Part shown: positions 34,526 through 43,185 of the stretch, piece after piece | Layout of the letters: each line of letters begins with the position of its first letter | Position numbering within the stretch: position 1 is the stretch's first letter | NCBI RefSeq assembly: GCF_002531755.2 | Contig: NZ_CP035002.1 | Location: 372,001 to 436,000, forward strand | DNA from: Rhizobium acidisoli | Lineage (GTDB): Bacteria; Pseudomonadota; Alphaproteobacteria; Rhizobiales; Rhizobiaceae | DNA length: 64,000 bases | Direction: 5' to 3' | The notes under the pieces: model-generated | What the model saw: the letters and a program-made list of their open reading frames with translations, nothing else | Told to the model about the DNA's origin: nothing | The model's database searches: none | Translations under genes and position numbers: made by a program

Positions 34526-35557
34526 TCAGAAGGCGATCTGGACTTTCATCGACTTGCTGCGGTCGCTTGCCAGTTCAAAGGCGGCGACGGCCTCGTCGAT
34601 CTTAAAGACACCTGTCAGCAGCGGTTTCAGATCGACGCGGCGCGCATTGATCAGCTCGACGGCAAGCGCAAATTCCTCGTGAAAGCGGAATGTCCCGCGC
34701 ATCTCGATTTCCTTGGCGACGATCATGTTCTGCGGGATGGAGACATCGCCGCCGAGACCGAGCTGCACGAGAACGGCGCGGGGCTTCAGCGCCTCCAGAC
34801 CGGCGCGCACCGCCCGCTCATTGCCCGATGCTTCGAACATGACGTCGAAATAGCCCTTGTCGGCGCCGTAGGCGGCCAGGTCGGCGGCATGCGTGGCAAC
34901 ATTGATCGTTCGATCCGCGCCGCTGGTGCGGGCAATCGCCAGAACGCTATCGGTCACATCGGTCGCGACGATTTCGCGGGCGCCGAGAACGCGCGCCGCA
35001 ACGATCGCCAGCATGCCGATCGGGCCGCAGCCGGTGACGAGCACTCGTTTGCCCAGCAGCGATCCGGCGCGGCTGGCGGCATGCAATGTCACGGCAAAGG
35101 GTTCGGCGAAGGCCGCTTCGTGAATGGAGATGCCGTCGGCAACCTTGTGGCATTGCCAGCGCTCCGCCACCAGCCGCTGGCGAAAGCCGCCTTGAATATG
35201 CGGCATCGGCATGGCGCTGCCGTAAAACCGCATGTTGAGGCAGTGGTTCTGCTGTCCCTTCAGGCAATATTGGCAATGATTGCACGGCCGGCTCGGGGAC
35301 ACCGCAACGCGGTCTCCGATGGCAAGATCGCTCACACCCGCACCCAGCGCCTTGACCGTGCCGGCGATTTCGTGGCCGAGGATCATCGGCTCGCGCAGGC
35401 GAACGGTGCCGAAGCCGCCGTGATTGTAATAATGCAGGTCGGAGCCGCAAATGCCGCCGGCTTCGATGGCAATTTCCACCTGCCCCTCGCCCGCAACCTC
35501 CGGCTCGTGCTCCTCGATCCTGAGATCCTTGGCGGCATGAATGACGATGGCTTTCAT
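34526..35557 (-). CDS. idnD: L-idonate 5-dehydrogenase-like zinc dehydrogenase
   Basis: 343 aa, the same length as E. coli IdnD, from the ATG at 35555-35557 behind GAGGG. Catalytic zinc ligands Cys37 and His62/Glu63 (GICGSD, GHEIAG), the structural zinc cysteines (Cys92, 95, 98, 106) and the NAD(P)-binding GCGPIGM turn are visible. It would oxidise L-idonate to 5-ketogluconate. It is the second gene of a minus-strand pair with the 2-hydroxyacid dehydrogenase (10 bases between). Related sorbitol/threonine dehydrogenases are the alternative, but the neighbouring gluconate 5-dehydrogenase and gluconokinase support idonate. Confidence 0.85.
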   Translation of the reverse strand: MKAIVIHAAKDLRIEEHEPEVAGEGQVEIAIEAGGICGSDLHYYNHGGFGTVRLREPMILGHEIAGTVKALGAGVSDLAIGDRVAVSPSRPCNHCQYCLKGQQNHCLNMRFYGSAMPMPHIQGGFRQRLVAERWQCHKVADGISIHEAAFAEPFAVTLHAASRAGSLLGKRVLVTGCGPIGMLAIVAARVLGAREIVATDVTDSVLAIARTSGADRTINVATHAADLAAYGADKGYFDVMFEASGNERAVRAGLEALKPRAVLVQLGLGGDVSIPQNMIVAKEIEMRGTFRFHEEFALAVELINARRVDLKPLLTGVFKIDEAVAAFELASDRSKSMKVQIAF

Positions 35558-35567
35558 ATCGAAACCC

Positions 35568-36509
35568 TCACACGACGGGAGTTGGAAGCGGGTTGCCGGC
35601 AAAATGCGCGGCGAGATTGTCTCTGACCAGCTGGCCCATGGCCTTGCGGGTTTCGACGGTACCGGAGCCATGATGGGGCTGCAACACCACGTTTTGAAGC
35701 GTCAGGAAACGCGCATCAATCTTCGGTTCGTTGAGGAAGACGTCGAGGCCGGCGGCCTGGATGGTGCCGTTCTGAAGGGCTGCGATCAGCGCCTCTTCGT
35801 CGACGGTCGTCCCGCGCGAAACATTGATCAACATGCCGTTACGACCGAGCGCTCTCAGCACCTCGGCATTGATGATTTTCATCGTCGCCTGCCCGCCGGG
35901 GACGATGACGATCAGGAAATCGGCCCAATCGGCAAGCGCCACCAGGTCCGGCTGGTAAGCATAAGGAACATCCGTGTGCTCGTTGCGGGCGAAGTAAGCG
36001 ATATCGCAGCCGAAAGCGGCAGCCCGCCTGGCGATCGCCTTGCCGATCCGCCCCATGCCGGCGAGTCCGACCTTCTTGCCGGCGACGCGCGTTACCAGCG
36101 GCATGGCGACATTGCCCCACTGGCCGGCGCGGACGAAAACATCGGCCTGCGGAATCTGCCGCGCCGTGGCAATCAGCAGTCCGATGGCGATATCGGCGAC
36201 ATCCTCGGTCAGAACGTCGGGTGTATTGGTGACGCGAATGCCGTTGGCGCGGGCATAGGAGAGGTCGATGGCATCGGTGCCGACGCCATAACAGGAGACG
36301 ATCTCGAGCTTCGGCAATTGTTTCATCAGTTCGGCGGAGGCGCCGAGTTCGCCACGCGTCGCAATGGCGCGAACATTCTTGCCGACCCTTGCAATCAGTT
36401 CCTGCTTATCGGCCGCTTCCCACAGGCGGTGAATACGATACTTCGCCTCCAGATCGACCATATCCCATTCCGGATAGGCTCCGGCCATCAAGATCTCTAG
36501 CTCAGGCAT
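35568..36509 (-). CDS. D-isomer-specific 2-hydroxyacid dehydrogenase (GhrB/2-ketogluconate reductase-like)
   Basis: 313 aa from the ATG at 36507-36509, selected because GGAG lies 6 bases upstream; an ATG six codons earlier is also in frame. NAD(P)-binding GLAGMGRIGKA and the catalytic Arg (NVSRGT), Glu (NEP) and His (QPHHGS) of the family are all in place. Members reduce glyoxylate, hydroxypyruvate or 2-ketogluconate. Here, beside idonate/gluconate enzymes, reduction of 2-ketogluconate or diketogluconate is the likely role (inference). First gene of the pair with idnD and divergent from the gluconate 5-dehydrogenase gene over a shared operator. Confidence 0.85.
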   Translation of the reverse strand: MPELEILMAGAYPEWDMVDLEAKYRIHRLWEAADKQELIARVGKNVRAIATRGELGASAELMKQLPKLEIVSCYGVGTDAIDLSYARANGIRVTNTPDVLTEDVADIAIGLLIATARQIPQADVFVRAGQWGNVAMPLVTRVAGKKVGLAGMGRIGKAIARRAAAFGCDIAYFARNEHTDVPYAYQPDLVALADWADFLIVIVPGGQATMKIINAEVLRALGRNGMLINVSRGTTVDEEALIAALQNGTIQAAGLDVFLNEPKIDARFLTLQNVVLQPHHGSGTVETRKAMGQLVRDNLAAHFAGNPLPTPVV

Positions 36510-36528
36510 TCCATCTCCGTCCCGCATT

Positions 36529-36558
36529 TTGACAGTTGATTATGTTATCGATAACATA
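36529..36558 (+). promoter_or_regulatory. Promoter with overlapping LacI-type operator
   Basis: A perfect -35 box TTGACA (36529-36534) is followed 17 bases later by a TAACAT -10 box. An 18-bp perfect palindrome TATGTTATCGATAACATA (36541-36558) covers the spacer and -10 box, so a bound repressor would exclude RNA polymerase. The site lies between divergent starts and could serve both directions. Confidence 0.75.
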
Positions 36559-36644
36559 TAATTCGAAAAAGCGATGTCAAGTGAGTTTCACCTGAAGTGG
36601 CGGTATAAGCCGTCATTCGCAGCGACACCGGAGGAGTTATTTGC

Positions 36645-37409
36645 ATGAAGAACCTGTTTGATCTGACCGGGCAGCTTGCCCTGATCACTGGCTCGAGCCA
36701 GGGGATCGGATATGCGCTGGCCGAGGGCCTGGCGCAGCATGGCGCCGAGGTCGTCATCAACGGCCGCACGCCCGAAAGCGTCAAACGTGCCGTCGAGAGC
36801 CTCAAGGCGCACGGACTGTCTGCCCATGCGGCCATCTTCGACGTAACCAGCAAGGACGCCGCCAAAGCGGGGATCGATGCGATCGAGGCCGATATCGGCC
36901 CGCTCGACATCCTGATCAACAATGCCGGCATGCAGTTTCGCACGCCGCTGGAAGATTTTCCGGCGGACAAATGGGAACTGCTGCTGACCACCAATATTTC
37001 GAGCGTGTTTTACGTCGGCCAGGCAGCCGCCAAAGCCATGATCGCCCGCGGCCAGGGCAAGATCATCAATATTGCTTCCGTGCAGAGTGAACTCGCCCGC
37101 CCGGGCATTGCCCCCTATACGGCAACCAAAGGCGCAGTGCGCAATCTGACGCGCGGCATGTGCGCCGACTGGGCCAAGCACGGCCTGCAGATCAACGCGA
37201 TCGCGCCGGGTTATTTCAAGACGCCGCTCAACCAGGCGCTCGTCGACAATCCCGAATTCTCGTCCTGGCTTGAGAAGAGGACGCCGGCCGGGCGCTGGGG
37301 CAATGTTGAGGAACTGGTGGGGGCCGCCGTTTTCCTCTCGGGCCGCGGATCCTCTTTCATCAACGGCCATACGCTTTATGTCGATGGCGGCATCACGACC
37401 TGCCTCTGA
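36645..37409 (+). CDS. idnO: Gluconate 5-dehydrogenase-like short-chain dehydrogenase
   Basis: 254 aa, identical in length to E. coli IdnO. Classical SDR: TGSSQGIG (15-22), NNAGMQFRTPLEDF, catalytic Ser/Tyr/Lys with YTATKGAVRNLTRGM, INAIAPGYFKT. Expected reaction: 5-ketogluconate plus NAD(P)H to gluconate, linking idonate oxidation to gluconokinase. GGAGGAG precedes the ATG. First gene of a plus-strand operon with gluconokinase (13 bases) and the 3-hydroxyisobutyrate-dehydrogenase-like gene, under the perfect operator at 36541-36558. Confidence 0.88.
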   Translation: MKNLFDLTGQLALITGSSQGIGYALAEGLAQHGAEVVINGRTPESVKRAVESLKAHGLSAHAAIFDVTSKDAAKAGIDAIEADIGPLDILINNAGMQFRTPLEDFPADKWELLLTTNISSVFYVGQAAAKAMIARGQGKIINIASVQSELARPGIAPYTATKGAVRNLTRGMCADWAKHGLQINAIAPGYFKTPLNQALVDNPEFSSWLEKRTPAGRWGNVEELVGAAVFLSGRGSSFINGHTLYVDGGITTCL

Positions 37410-37422
37410 CAGGAACGCGACG

Positions 37423-37977
37423 ATGGAACTCGAGAAAGAAGCGCTGCCTTTGGCCGTCGTGGTCATGGGCGTGAGCGGTTGCGGCAAATCCTCGGTCGGA
37501 GCGGGTATCGCCGCTCGAAATAGCATGCCGTTTTTGGAGGGCGACCAACTCCACCCGGCTCGCAATGTCGAGAAGATGGCGAAAGGCATACCGCTTACCG
37601 ACGCCGACCGCCTGCCCTGGCTCGACCGGATCGGCGAGGAAATTAAGACCGCGCAACAGGCGTCGCAGGGATTGGTGATTTCCTGTTCGGCGCTGAAGAG
37701 GACCTATCGGGACAGGCTGCGTCAGGCGGCGGGCGGGCGCCTGGCCTTCGTTTTCCTGGAGGGGACGCGCGATCTGCTGCTCTCGCGGATGCAGGCCCGG
37801 CAGGGCCACTTCATGCCGGCGTCGCTACTCGACAGTCAGCTGCAGACGCTGGAGTCGCCGACAGGTGAAGCCGGGGTGGTAACGGTGGCGATCGATATGG
37901 CTTTGGATGATATGGTGGCGCTGGCTTGTGAGGGGCTGAGAAGTGCGGCCGTCAAGGGAGGTTTCCATGCAGGATGA
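37423..37977 (+). CDS. gntK: Gluconokinase (thermoresistant GntK/IdnK type)
   Basis: 184 aa from the ATG at 37423 behind AGGA. P-loop GVSGCGKSS at residues 16-24, then FLEGDQLHPARNVEKMAKGIPLTD and WLDRIG, the signature of gluconokinases, with SCSALKRTYRD and a late LEGT/MPASLLDSQ segment. It phosphorylates gluconate to 6-phosphogluconate for the Entner-Doudoroff or pentose phosphate route. It overlaps the next gene by 11 bases. The final segment (about 15 residues) is slightly longer than in E. coli GntK. Confidence 0.9.
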   Translation: MELEKEALPLAVVVMGVSGCGKSSVGAGIAARNSMPFLEGDQLHPARNVEKMAKGIPLTDADRLPWLDRIGEEIKTAQQASQGLVISCSALKRTYRDRLRQAAGGRLAFVFLEGTRDLLLSRMQARQGHFMPASLLDSQLQTLESPTGEAGVVTVAIDMALDDMVALACEGLRSAAVKGGFHAG

Positions 37978-38860
37978 TTATAGAGCAGATGTCGCCGTCA
38001 TCGGCGCCGGCATCATGGGAACGGCGATCGTCACTCGGCTGATCGAAACCGGCCACAAAGTCTCGGTCTTCGATCTCGATGCCGAAAAGGTCGCGGCATT
38101 GGCGGCCAAAGGCGCGTACGCGGCGAACTCCGCGGCGAGTGCCGTCTCGGCGTCGGAATTCTGCATTCTCAGCCTCAATCACGCCAGCATCGTGCGCGCC
38201 GTCGTCTTCGGCGAAAGGGGTATTGCGGCGGCGGCCAGCGCCGGCAAGCTGCTGATCGACATGTCCTCCATCGACCCCGCCGAGACGGCCGACATGGCGA
38301 AGCGGCTGCGTGCGGACACCGGCATGGCATGGGTGGATTGCCCGCTTTCGGGCGGCGTGCCCGGTGCGCTCGGCGGAAAACTCACGATCATGGCCGGCGG
38401 CAGCCCCGAGGATTTCGAGCGGGCGCGCGTGGTGATGCGGCATCTTGCCGCCAATTATACGCTGATGGGCGCCTCCGGCGCCGGGCAGACCACCAAGCTG
38501 ATCAATCAGCTGTTCTGCGCCGTGCTGTTCCAGGCGGTCGCCGAAGCCGTCAAGCTGGCGGAAGCCGGCGGCGTCGATCCCGCCGCAATTCCGGCAGCCC
38601 TTGCCGGCGGCAGGGCGGACAGCCGGATATTGCAGGAATTCATGGCGAAATTCGCCGCCCGGGATTTCTCGCCGACAGGGCGGATCGACAATATGCTGAA
38701 GGACCTGGATTCGCTCCAGGCCTTTGCGCTGAAGACCAAGACGCCGCTGCCGATGACCGGCGCGGTGGTGGAGATTCACCGCCTGCTTTGCTCCGCCGGC
38801 CTTGGGCCGAAGGACTCCGCCGAGATGATGCATCTCCTCGACGGATTTCGCGCCGACTGA
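37967..38860 (+). CDS. NAD(P)-dependent oxidoreductase of the 3-hydroxyisobutyrate/6-phosphogluconate dehydrogenase family
   Basis: 297 aa from the ATG at 37967, which has GGGAGG upstream; an in-frame extension to 37943 lacks a ribosome site. Rossmann motif VIGAGIMGTAI at the N-terminus, the substrate motif DCPLSGGVPGA (around 124) and the catalytic lysine in GAGQTTKLINQL (near 171). The family oxidises 3-hydroxyisobutyrate, tartronate semialdehyde, glycerate or related beta-hydroxyacids. Translationally coupled to gluconokinase by overlap, so it should act on a sugar acid (inference). Too short to be a true 6-phosphogluconate dehydrogenase. Confidence 0.85.
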   Translation: MQDDYRADVAVIGAGIMGTAIVTRLIETGHKVSVFDLDAEKVAALAAKGAYAANSAASAVSASEFCILSLNHASIVRAVVFGERGIAAAASAGKLLIDMSSIDPAETADMAKRLRADTGMAWVDCPLSGGVPGALGGKLTIMAGGSPEDFERARVVMRHLAANYTLMGASGAGQTTKLINQLFCAVLFQAVAEAVKLAEAGGVDPAAIPAALAGGRADSRILQEFMAKFAARDFSPTGRIDNMLKDLDSLQAFALKTKTPLPMTGAVVEIHRLLCSAGLGPKDSAEMMHLLDGFRAD

Positions 38861-38896
38861 CGTCATCTCGCGGGGTTGGGGATCGTCACTTTCCGC

Positions 38897-38927
38897 TTGA
38901 CTATCGAACGATGTTATCGATAACATC
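38897..38927 (+). promoter_or_regulatory. Promoter with overlapping LacI-type operator for the sugar-acid importer
   Basis: TTGACT (38897-38902) with a -10-like TAACAT 18 bases downstream. The perfect 18-bp palindrome GATGTTATCGATAACATC (38910-38927) covers the spacer and -10 region. The core is identical to the site at 36543. Confidence 0.75.
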
Positions 38928-38965
38928 TTTCCATAAGAACAGCTGCAGCTTTGGGAGGAGCCACA

Positions 38966-40462
38966 GTGGAAGCCAAGAGACTGCTGGAGTTCCAATCGAT
39001 CACCAAGAGCTTCGGCGGCACGCAGGCGCTGCGTGATGTGTCGATCGATCTGCGCGAGGGCGAGATCCTGGCGCTGCTGGGTGAAAACGGCGCCGGGAAA
39101 TCGACGCTGATCAAGACGCTTGCCGGCATCTACAAGCCGGATAATGGCGACATTCTTTTTCGCGGCCAGAGCTACCATCATCGTCCGCCGAAACCGAACG
39201 AGCGGCAGCCGGTTGCCTTCATCCACCAGGATCTCGGTTTGATCGAGTGGATGACGGTCGGCGAGAATATGGGCCTGTCGCAGGGCTTCTCGATGCGCGG
39301 CGGCCTGATCGATTGGAACAGGACGCAGGCGCGCGCCAGGGAAGCCTTGAAACTGGTCGGCTGCGACTTCGATCCGACGACGCGGGTCTCGGCCCTGTCG
39401 CGCACCGAAAAATCGCTTGTCGCCATTGCTCGCGCACTTGCCGTCGAGGCCGACGTTCTGGTGCTCGACGAGCCGACCGCGAGCCTTCCCGCCGACGAAG
39501 TCGATCGGCTGTTCAATGCGATCCGCCCCCTGAAGGAGCGGGGCGTCGGCATGATCTACGTTTCCCACAGGCTGGACGAGATTTTCCGCATCGCCGATCG
39601 CGTCGCCGTGCTGCGCGACGGATGCATGGTGGGACAGAAGCCCGTCAGCGAGACCACGCCCGACGAACTGGTGACGATGATCATCGGCCGCAGCGGCGAC
39701 AGTCTCTTCTCCAAAAGCCAGATCAAGCCCGGCAAGGCGATCGTTGAGGTTCGCGACTTGGTCTGCGCCGGCACAAGCCCGATTTCCTTCGATATAAGAG
39801 AGGGTGAGCTGCTTGGACTGGTGGGACTGCGCGGCGCCGGCCAGGAACGGATCGGCCGGGCGCTATTCGGCTGCGAGCCTTTCAATGGCTCGGTTCTGCT
39901 GCGTGGTCAGGTGCCGGATCTTTCCAGCCCGCGGCAGGCCATGGCGTCAGGCATCGGATTGATCGCCCGTGACCGGACGGAGGAATCCGTTGCGCTCTCG
40001 CTTTCCATTCGGGAAAACACCTACCTCAATCCAGGCGCCGTCGGTCGCGGACTTTTCTCCTTTCTGTCGCCGCGCGGCGAAGCCGATCTTGCCCATGCGA
40101 TCGGCCATACCGTCGGCCTCAGGCCGAACGATCCGGATCTGCCGGTGGAGGCGCTGTCGGGCGGCAACCAGCAGAAAGTGGTCGTCGGCCGCTGGCTGGC
40201 CACCGGCCGCAAGCTGCTGGTCGCCGAAGATCCGACAGCCGGCGTCGACATCGGCGCGCGCGCCGAGATCTACCGCCTGATCACCCAGGCACTGGAAGCC
40301 GGTCTCGCGGTCGTCGTCGTCTCGACGGATTTCGAGGAAATCGCCCATATCTGCCACCGCGCGCTGGTTTTCTCGCGGGGCAAAATCGTCAGCGAACTGA
40401 CTGGAAACGCTCTGACGACGGAGGCGGTCATAACGGCAGCATCTGCGTCGGAAGCGGCTTGA
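38966..40462 (+). CDS. Sugar ABC transporter ATP-binding protein (RbsA/MglA type, two domains)
   Basis: 498 aa from the GTG at 38966, five bases after GGGAGGAG; the in-frame TTG at 38951 lies before that site. N-terminal NBD: Walker A GENGAGKST, a non-canonical signature ALSRTEKSLVAIARAL in place of LSGGQ, Walker B VLDEPTASL. C-terminal NBD: degenerate Walker A (GLRGAGQERIG) but canonical signature ALSGGNQQKVVVGRWL and AEDPTAGVDIG. This asymmetry is usual for the CUT2 family. It energises import of a monosaccharide or sugar acid; the shared operator indicates gluconate, idonate or a related acid. Confidence 0.9.
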   Translation: MEAKRLLEFQSITKSFGGTQALRDVSIDLREGEILALLGENGAGKSTLIKTLAGIYKPDNGDILFRGQSYHHRPPKPNERQPVAFIHQDLGLIEWMTVGENMGLSQGFSMRGGLIDWNRTQARAREALKLVGCDFDPTTRVSALSRTEKSLVAIARALAVEADVLVLDEPTASLPADEVDRLFNAIRPLKERGVGMIYVSHRLDEIFRIADRVAVLRDGCMVGQKPVSETTPDELVTMIIGRSGDSLFSKSQIKPGKAIVEVRDLVCAGTSPISFDIREGELLGLVGLRGAGQERIGRALFGCEPFNGSVLLRGQVPDLSSPRQAMASGIGLIARDRTEESVALSLSIRENTYLNPGAVGRGLFSFLSPRGEADLAHAIGHTVGLRPNDPDLPVEALSGGNQQKVVVGRWLATGRKLLVAEDPTAGVDIGARAEIYRLITQALEAGLAVVVVSTDFEEIAHICHRALVFSRGKIVSELTGNALTTEAVITAASASEAA

Positions 40463-40480
40463 GCCATCGGGAGAACAGCC

Positions 40481-41521
40481 ATGCAATCCATTGAATCCAC
40501 CGCGCTGGAGCCGACCAAGAGCGAAATGGCCGGCCTGTCCACAGGCCAGAAGATCGGCCGCCTGATCCCTGTTTACGGGCTGGTGATCCTGACCCTCGGC
40601 CTGATCGTGATCTTCTCGATCCTTCTGCCGGATACGTTTCCGACCGTGCTGAACGTCCGCTCGATCGTCTCCGACAAGGCGATCATCGCCCTTCTGTCGC
40701 TGGCCGCGATGATCCCGATGGCATCGGGCCGCATCGATCTGACCGTCGGCTACGGCATCGTGCTCTGGCATATCCTCGCCATCAGCCTGCAGACCGCCTA
40801 CGGCCTGCCCTGGCCGGTCGCCGTCCTCATCGTACTTGCGCTCGGCGTCCTCACCGGTTTCATCAACGGCCTGCTGGTCGAGGTCGCCAAGATCGACAGC
40901 TTCATCGCCACGCTCGGCACCGGCACGGTTCTTTACGCGCTTGCCCTTTGGCACACCGGCGGGCGGCAGGTGGTCGGTGTCCTGCCTGAAGGTTTTTATG
41001 CGCTGAACGGCACCATGCTGTTCGGCCTGCCGATCACCGGCTTCTACGTGCTCTTGATCGCCATCTGCATGTGGATCGTGCTCGAATATCTGCCGATCGG
41101 CCGTTATCTCTACGCGATCGGCGCCAATCCCAAGGCTGCGGCCCTCAACGGCATTCCGGTCCGCAAGTTCGTGATCGGCGCATTCGTCACCTCCGGCCTG
41201 CTGGCTGCTCTGACCGGGGTCCTTCTCGCCTCGAAGCTGCGCATCGGCCAGGCGAGCGTCGGTCTTGAATATCTGCTGCCGGCGCTGGTCGGCGCATTTC
41301 TCGGATCGACGACGATCAAGCCGGGCCGGGTGAACGTCTGGGGCACTTTGATCGGCGTCATCATTCTGGCGGTCGGTATATCGGGAATTCAGCAATTCGG
41401 CGGGTCGTTCTTCGTCGAACCGCTGTTCAACGGCGTAACCCTGCTGATTGCCATCGGCATTGCAGGTTATGCCCAGCGCAAGCGCGGAGCTGTGAGGAGG
41501 ATCACACCCGCATCCAAATGA
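40481..41521 (+). CDS. Sugar ABC transporter permease (RbsC type)
   Basis: 346 aa with 9-10 hydrophobic segments and the CUT2 permease pattern (AMIPMASGRIDLTVGYG, TGFINGLLVEVAKIDSFIATLGTGTVLYA, NPKAAALNGIPVRKFVIGAF). Starts 18 bases after the ATPase stop behind a GGGAG site. Single-gene homodimeric permease in this family. Third-position G/C and spacing match its operon partners. Confidence 0.9.
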   Translation: MQSIESTALEPTKSEMAGLSTGQKIGRLIPVYGLVILTLGLIVIFSILLPDTFPTVLNVRSIVSDKAIIALLSLAAMIPMASGRIDLTVGYGIVLWHILAISLQTAYGLPWPVAVLIVLALGVLTGFINGLLVEVAKIDSFIATLGTGTVLYALALWHTGGRQVVGVLPEGFYALNGTMLFGLPITGFYVLLIAICMWIVLEYLPIGRYLYAIGANPKAAALNGIPVRKFVIGAFVTSGLLAALTGVLLASKLRIGQASVGLEYLLPALVGAFLGSTTIKPGRVNVWGTLIGVIILAVGISGIQQFGGSFFVEPLFNGVTLLIAIGIAGYAQRKRGAVRRITPASK

Positions 41522-41570
41522 GGATGTCGGCTCACCGGCATTCCACAACAAACAAAATGGAGGAGTGAAC

Positions 41571-42668
41571 ATGAAGCGCAGGACTTTATTGCAGGCAACG
41601 GTCGCAACCGTCGCCGTTATGCTCAGCATGCCGGCACTGGCCGATTCCATGGCCGACGCCAAGGCCGTGGTCGACAAATATGCGTCCAAGGTGAGCGCCT
41701 GGGATGGCCCGACGAGCGGCCCCAAGGGCGCTAGCGGAAAGAACATCGTCATTCTTGCCGGCGATATGAAGAACGGCGGCATTCTCGGCGTGGTCAACGG
41801 CGTTGAGGAAGCGGCAGGCGCTCTGGGCTGGACGGTGAAGGCGCTTGACGGCGCCGGCTCGATCGGCGGACGGACGGCTGCCTTCGGCCAGGCCATGGCG
41901 CTGAAGCCCGACGGCATCATCATCAACGGCTTCGACGCGGTCGAGCAGAAGCCGGCGATGGAAGCGGCAAAGGCAGCCGGCATTCCGATGGTTTCCTGGC
42001 ACGCCGCCTCGGCCGTCGGTCCGGTTCCCGAAGTCGGCGTTTTCGCCAACGTCACCACCGATGCGATGGAAGTCTCGAAATCCGCGGCGGATTGGGCTTT
42101 CGTCGATGCCGGCGGCAAGCCTGGAGTCATCATCTTCACCGACTCGACCTATGCAATTGCGATTGCCAAGGCCGACCGCATGAAGAAGGAGATCGAGGAT
42201 CTCGGCGGAACCGTGCTCGAATATGTCGACACGCCGATCGCCGAAACCTCCCAGCGCATGCCGCAGCTGACCACCTCGCTGCTGCAGAAGTATGGCGCCA
42301 AGTGGACGCATTCGCTGGCGATCAACGACCTCTATTACGACTTCATGGGACCGTCGCTTGCCTCAGCCGGCATTGCCGGCGACGGGAAGCCGGTGAACGT
42401 CGCAGCTGGCGACGGTTCGGAGAGCGCCTATCAGCGTATCCGCGCCAAGCAGTTCCAGGCGGTCACGGTCGCCGAACCGCTCAACCTCCAGGGCTGGCAG
42501 CTCGTCGACGAGCTGAACCGCGCTTTCGCCGGTGCCCCGTGGTCGGGCTATGTGTCGCCGCTGCATGTGGTGACCAGCGCGAACGTCGAGTTCGACGGCG
42601 GACCGAAGAACAGCTTCGATCCCGATAACGGCTACCGCGATCAATATAAGAAAATCTGGGGCAAATAA
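41571..42668 (+). CDS. Sugar ABC transporter substrate-binding protein (RbsB/PBP1 type)
   Basis: 365 aa from the ATG at 41571, five bases after GGAGGAG; a GTG two codons earlier is inside the ribosome site. Signal peptide of about 24 residues (MKRRTLLQATVATVAVMLSMPALA). Mature part has the PBP1 fold (NIVILAGDMKNGGILGVVNGVEE, PDGIIINGFDAVEQKPAMEAAKAAGIPMVSWHA). It is longer than RbsB because of an N-terminal extension before the first strand. Binds the sugar acid carried by the adjacent ATPase and permease. A long palindrome follows the stop. Confidence 0.88.
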   Translation: MKRRTLLQATVATVAVMLSMPALADSMADAKAVVDKYASKVSAWDGPTSGPKGASGKNIVILAGDMKNGGILGVVNGVEEAAGALGWTVKALDGAGSIGGRTAAFGQAMALKPDGIIINGFDAVEQKPAMEAAKAAGIPMVSWHAASAVGPVPEVGVFANVTTDAMEVSKSAADWAFVDAGGKPGVIIFTDSTYAIAIAKADRMKKEIEDLGGTVLEYVDTPIAETSQRMPQLTTSLLQKYGAKWTHSLAINDLYYDFMGPSLASAGIAGDGKPVNVAAGDGSESAYQRIRAKQFQAVTVAEPLNLQGWQLVDELNRAFAGAPWSGYVSPLHVVTSANVEFDGGPKNSFDPDNGYRDQYKKIWGK

Positions 42669-42678
42669 GCCTCCAATC

Positions 42679-42702
42679 AGGGCGTATCGATCGATACGCC
42701 CT
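42679..42702 (+). terminator. 24-bp palindrome behind the binding-protein gene
   Basis: AGGGCGTATC/GATACGCCCT with a GATC centre, 10 bases after the stop, followed by a C-rich run without T-tract. It can form a very stable hairpin, acting as terminator or as protection for the binding-protein mRNA. Confidence 0.55.
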
Positions 42703-42756
42703 CCCCTCCCCGCATCACATCGATCCGGCTCCGGCGAGTTTTGGAAAAGAGAACCT

Positions 42757-43095
42757 ATGATCATTCGTTATGCTTTGTTTGAAGGCGAAATCCATCCCGG
42801 CAGAGAAGAGGAATTCCGCGCCTTTGTCAGAGAGCGGCTCGTTCCTCTCTGGACGAAATTTCCAGGCGCCGAGGAAGTTCGGGTCTTGGACGGGATGGAG
42901 CGCGACGAAGGCGCCCCGGTCTATGCCATGGCCCTGGCGATCCGTTATCCCGATATGGATGCGGTGAGCGCAGCGCTAAACTCCGATGTGCGCTTCGAGA
43001 GCCGTGAGGTCACCGGCGAGCTGCTGCAGCTCTTTACCGGGAAGGTGCATCATCACGTATTCCGGGCCAACGAATACCCGCCGGCTGCTGCCTGA
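42757..43095 (+). CDS. Small dimeric alpha/beta-barrel-like protein, function unknown
   Basis: 112 aa. Predicted mixed alpha/beta, beginning MIIRYALFEGEIHPGREEEFRAF and continuing with VRERLVPLW and IRYPDMDAVSAAL, the pattern of small EthD/antibiotic-monooxygenase-like dimers. No catalytic motif stands out. It follows the sugar importer by 88 bases and may belong to the same transcript; a strong terminator follows it, so it ends the unit. Proteins of this type sometimes act as lactone or sugar-acid isomerases or as accessory proteins. Function not assigned. Confidence 0.75.
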   Translation: MIIRYALFEGEIHPGREEEFRAFVRERLVPLWTKFPGAEEVRVLDGMERDEGAPVYAMALAIRYPDMDAVSAALNSDVRFESREVTGELLQLFTGKVHHHVFRANEYPPAAA

Positions 43096-43152
43096 CGTCA
43101 GCGACTGACATCTGCCGGCTCCTAGACAAGATCGAAGACTGAACCGACCACA

Positions 43153-43185
43153 AGGCGCCTGCGGCAAATGCTCAGGCGCCTTTTT
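43153..43185 (+). terminator. Rho-independent terminator
   Basis: Perfect 9-bp stem AGGCGCCTG/CAGGCGCCT with an 11-base loop, followed directly by TTTTT. The clearest intrinsic terminator of the window, closing the sugar-acid importer operon. Confidence 0.85.

Noticed and set aside
38966..40462. Damaged ABC signature (LSRTEKS) in the first domain of the sugar ATPase as a sign of inactivation
   Set aside because: Asymmetric domains are normal in the RbsA/MglA family, and Walker motifs of the first domain and the signature of the second are intact.
39947..42139. 730-codon minus-strand frame opposite the sugar importer genes
   Set aside because: Shadow of the importer genes; composition typical of reverse-strand GC-rich frames and no protein motifs.
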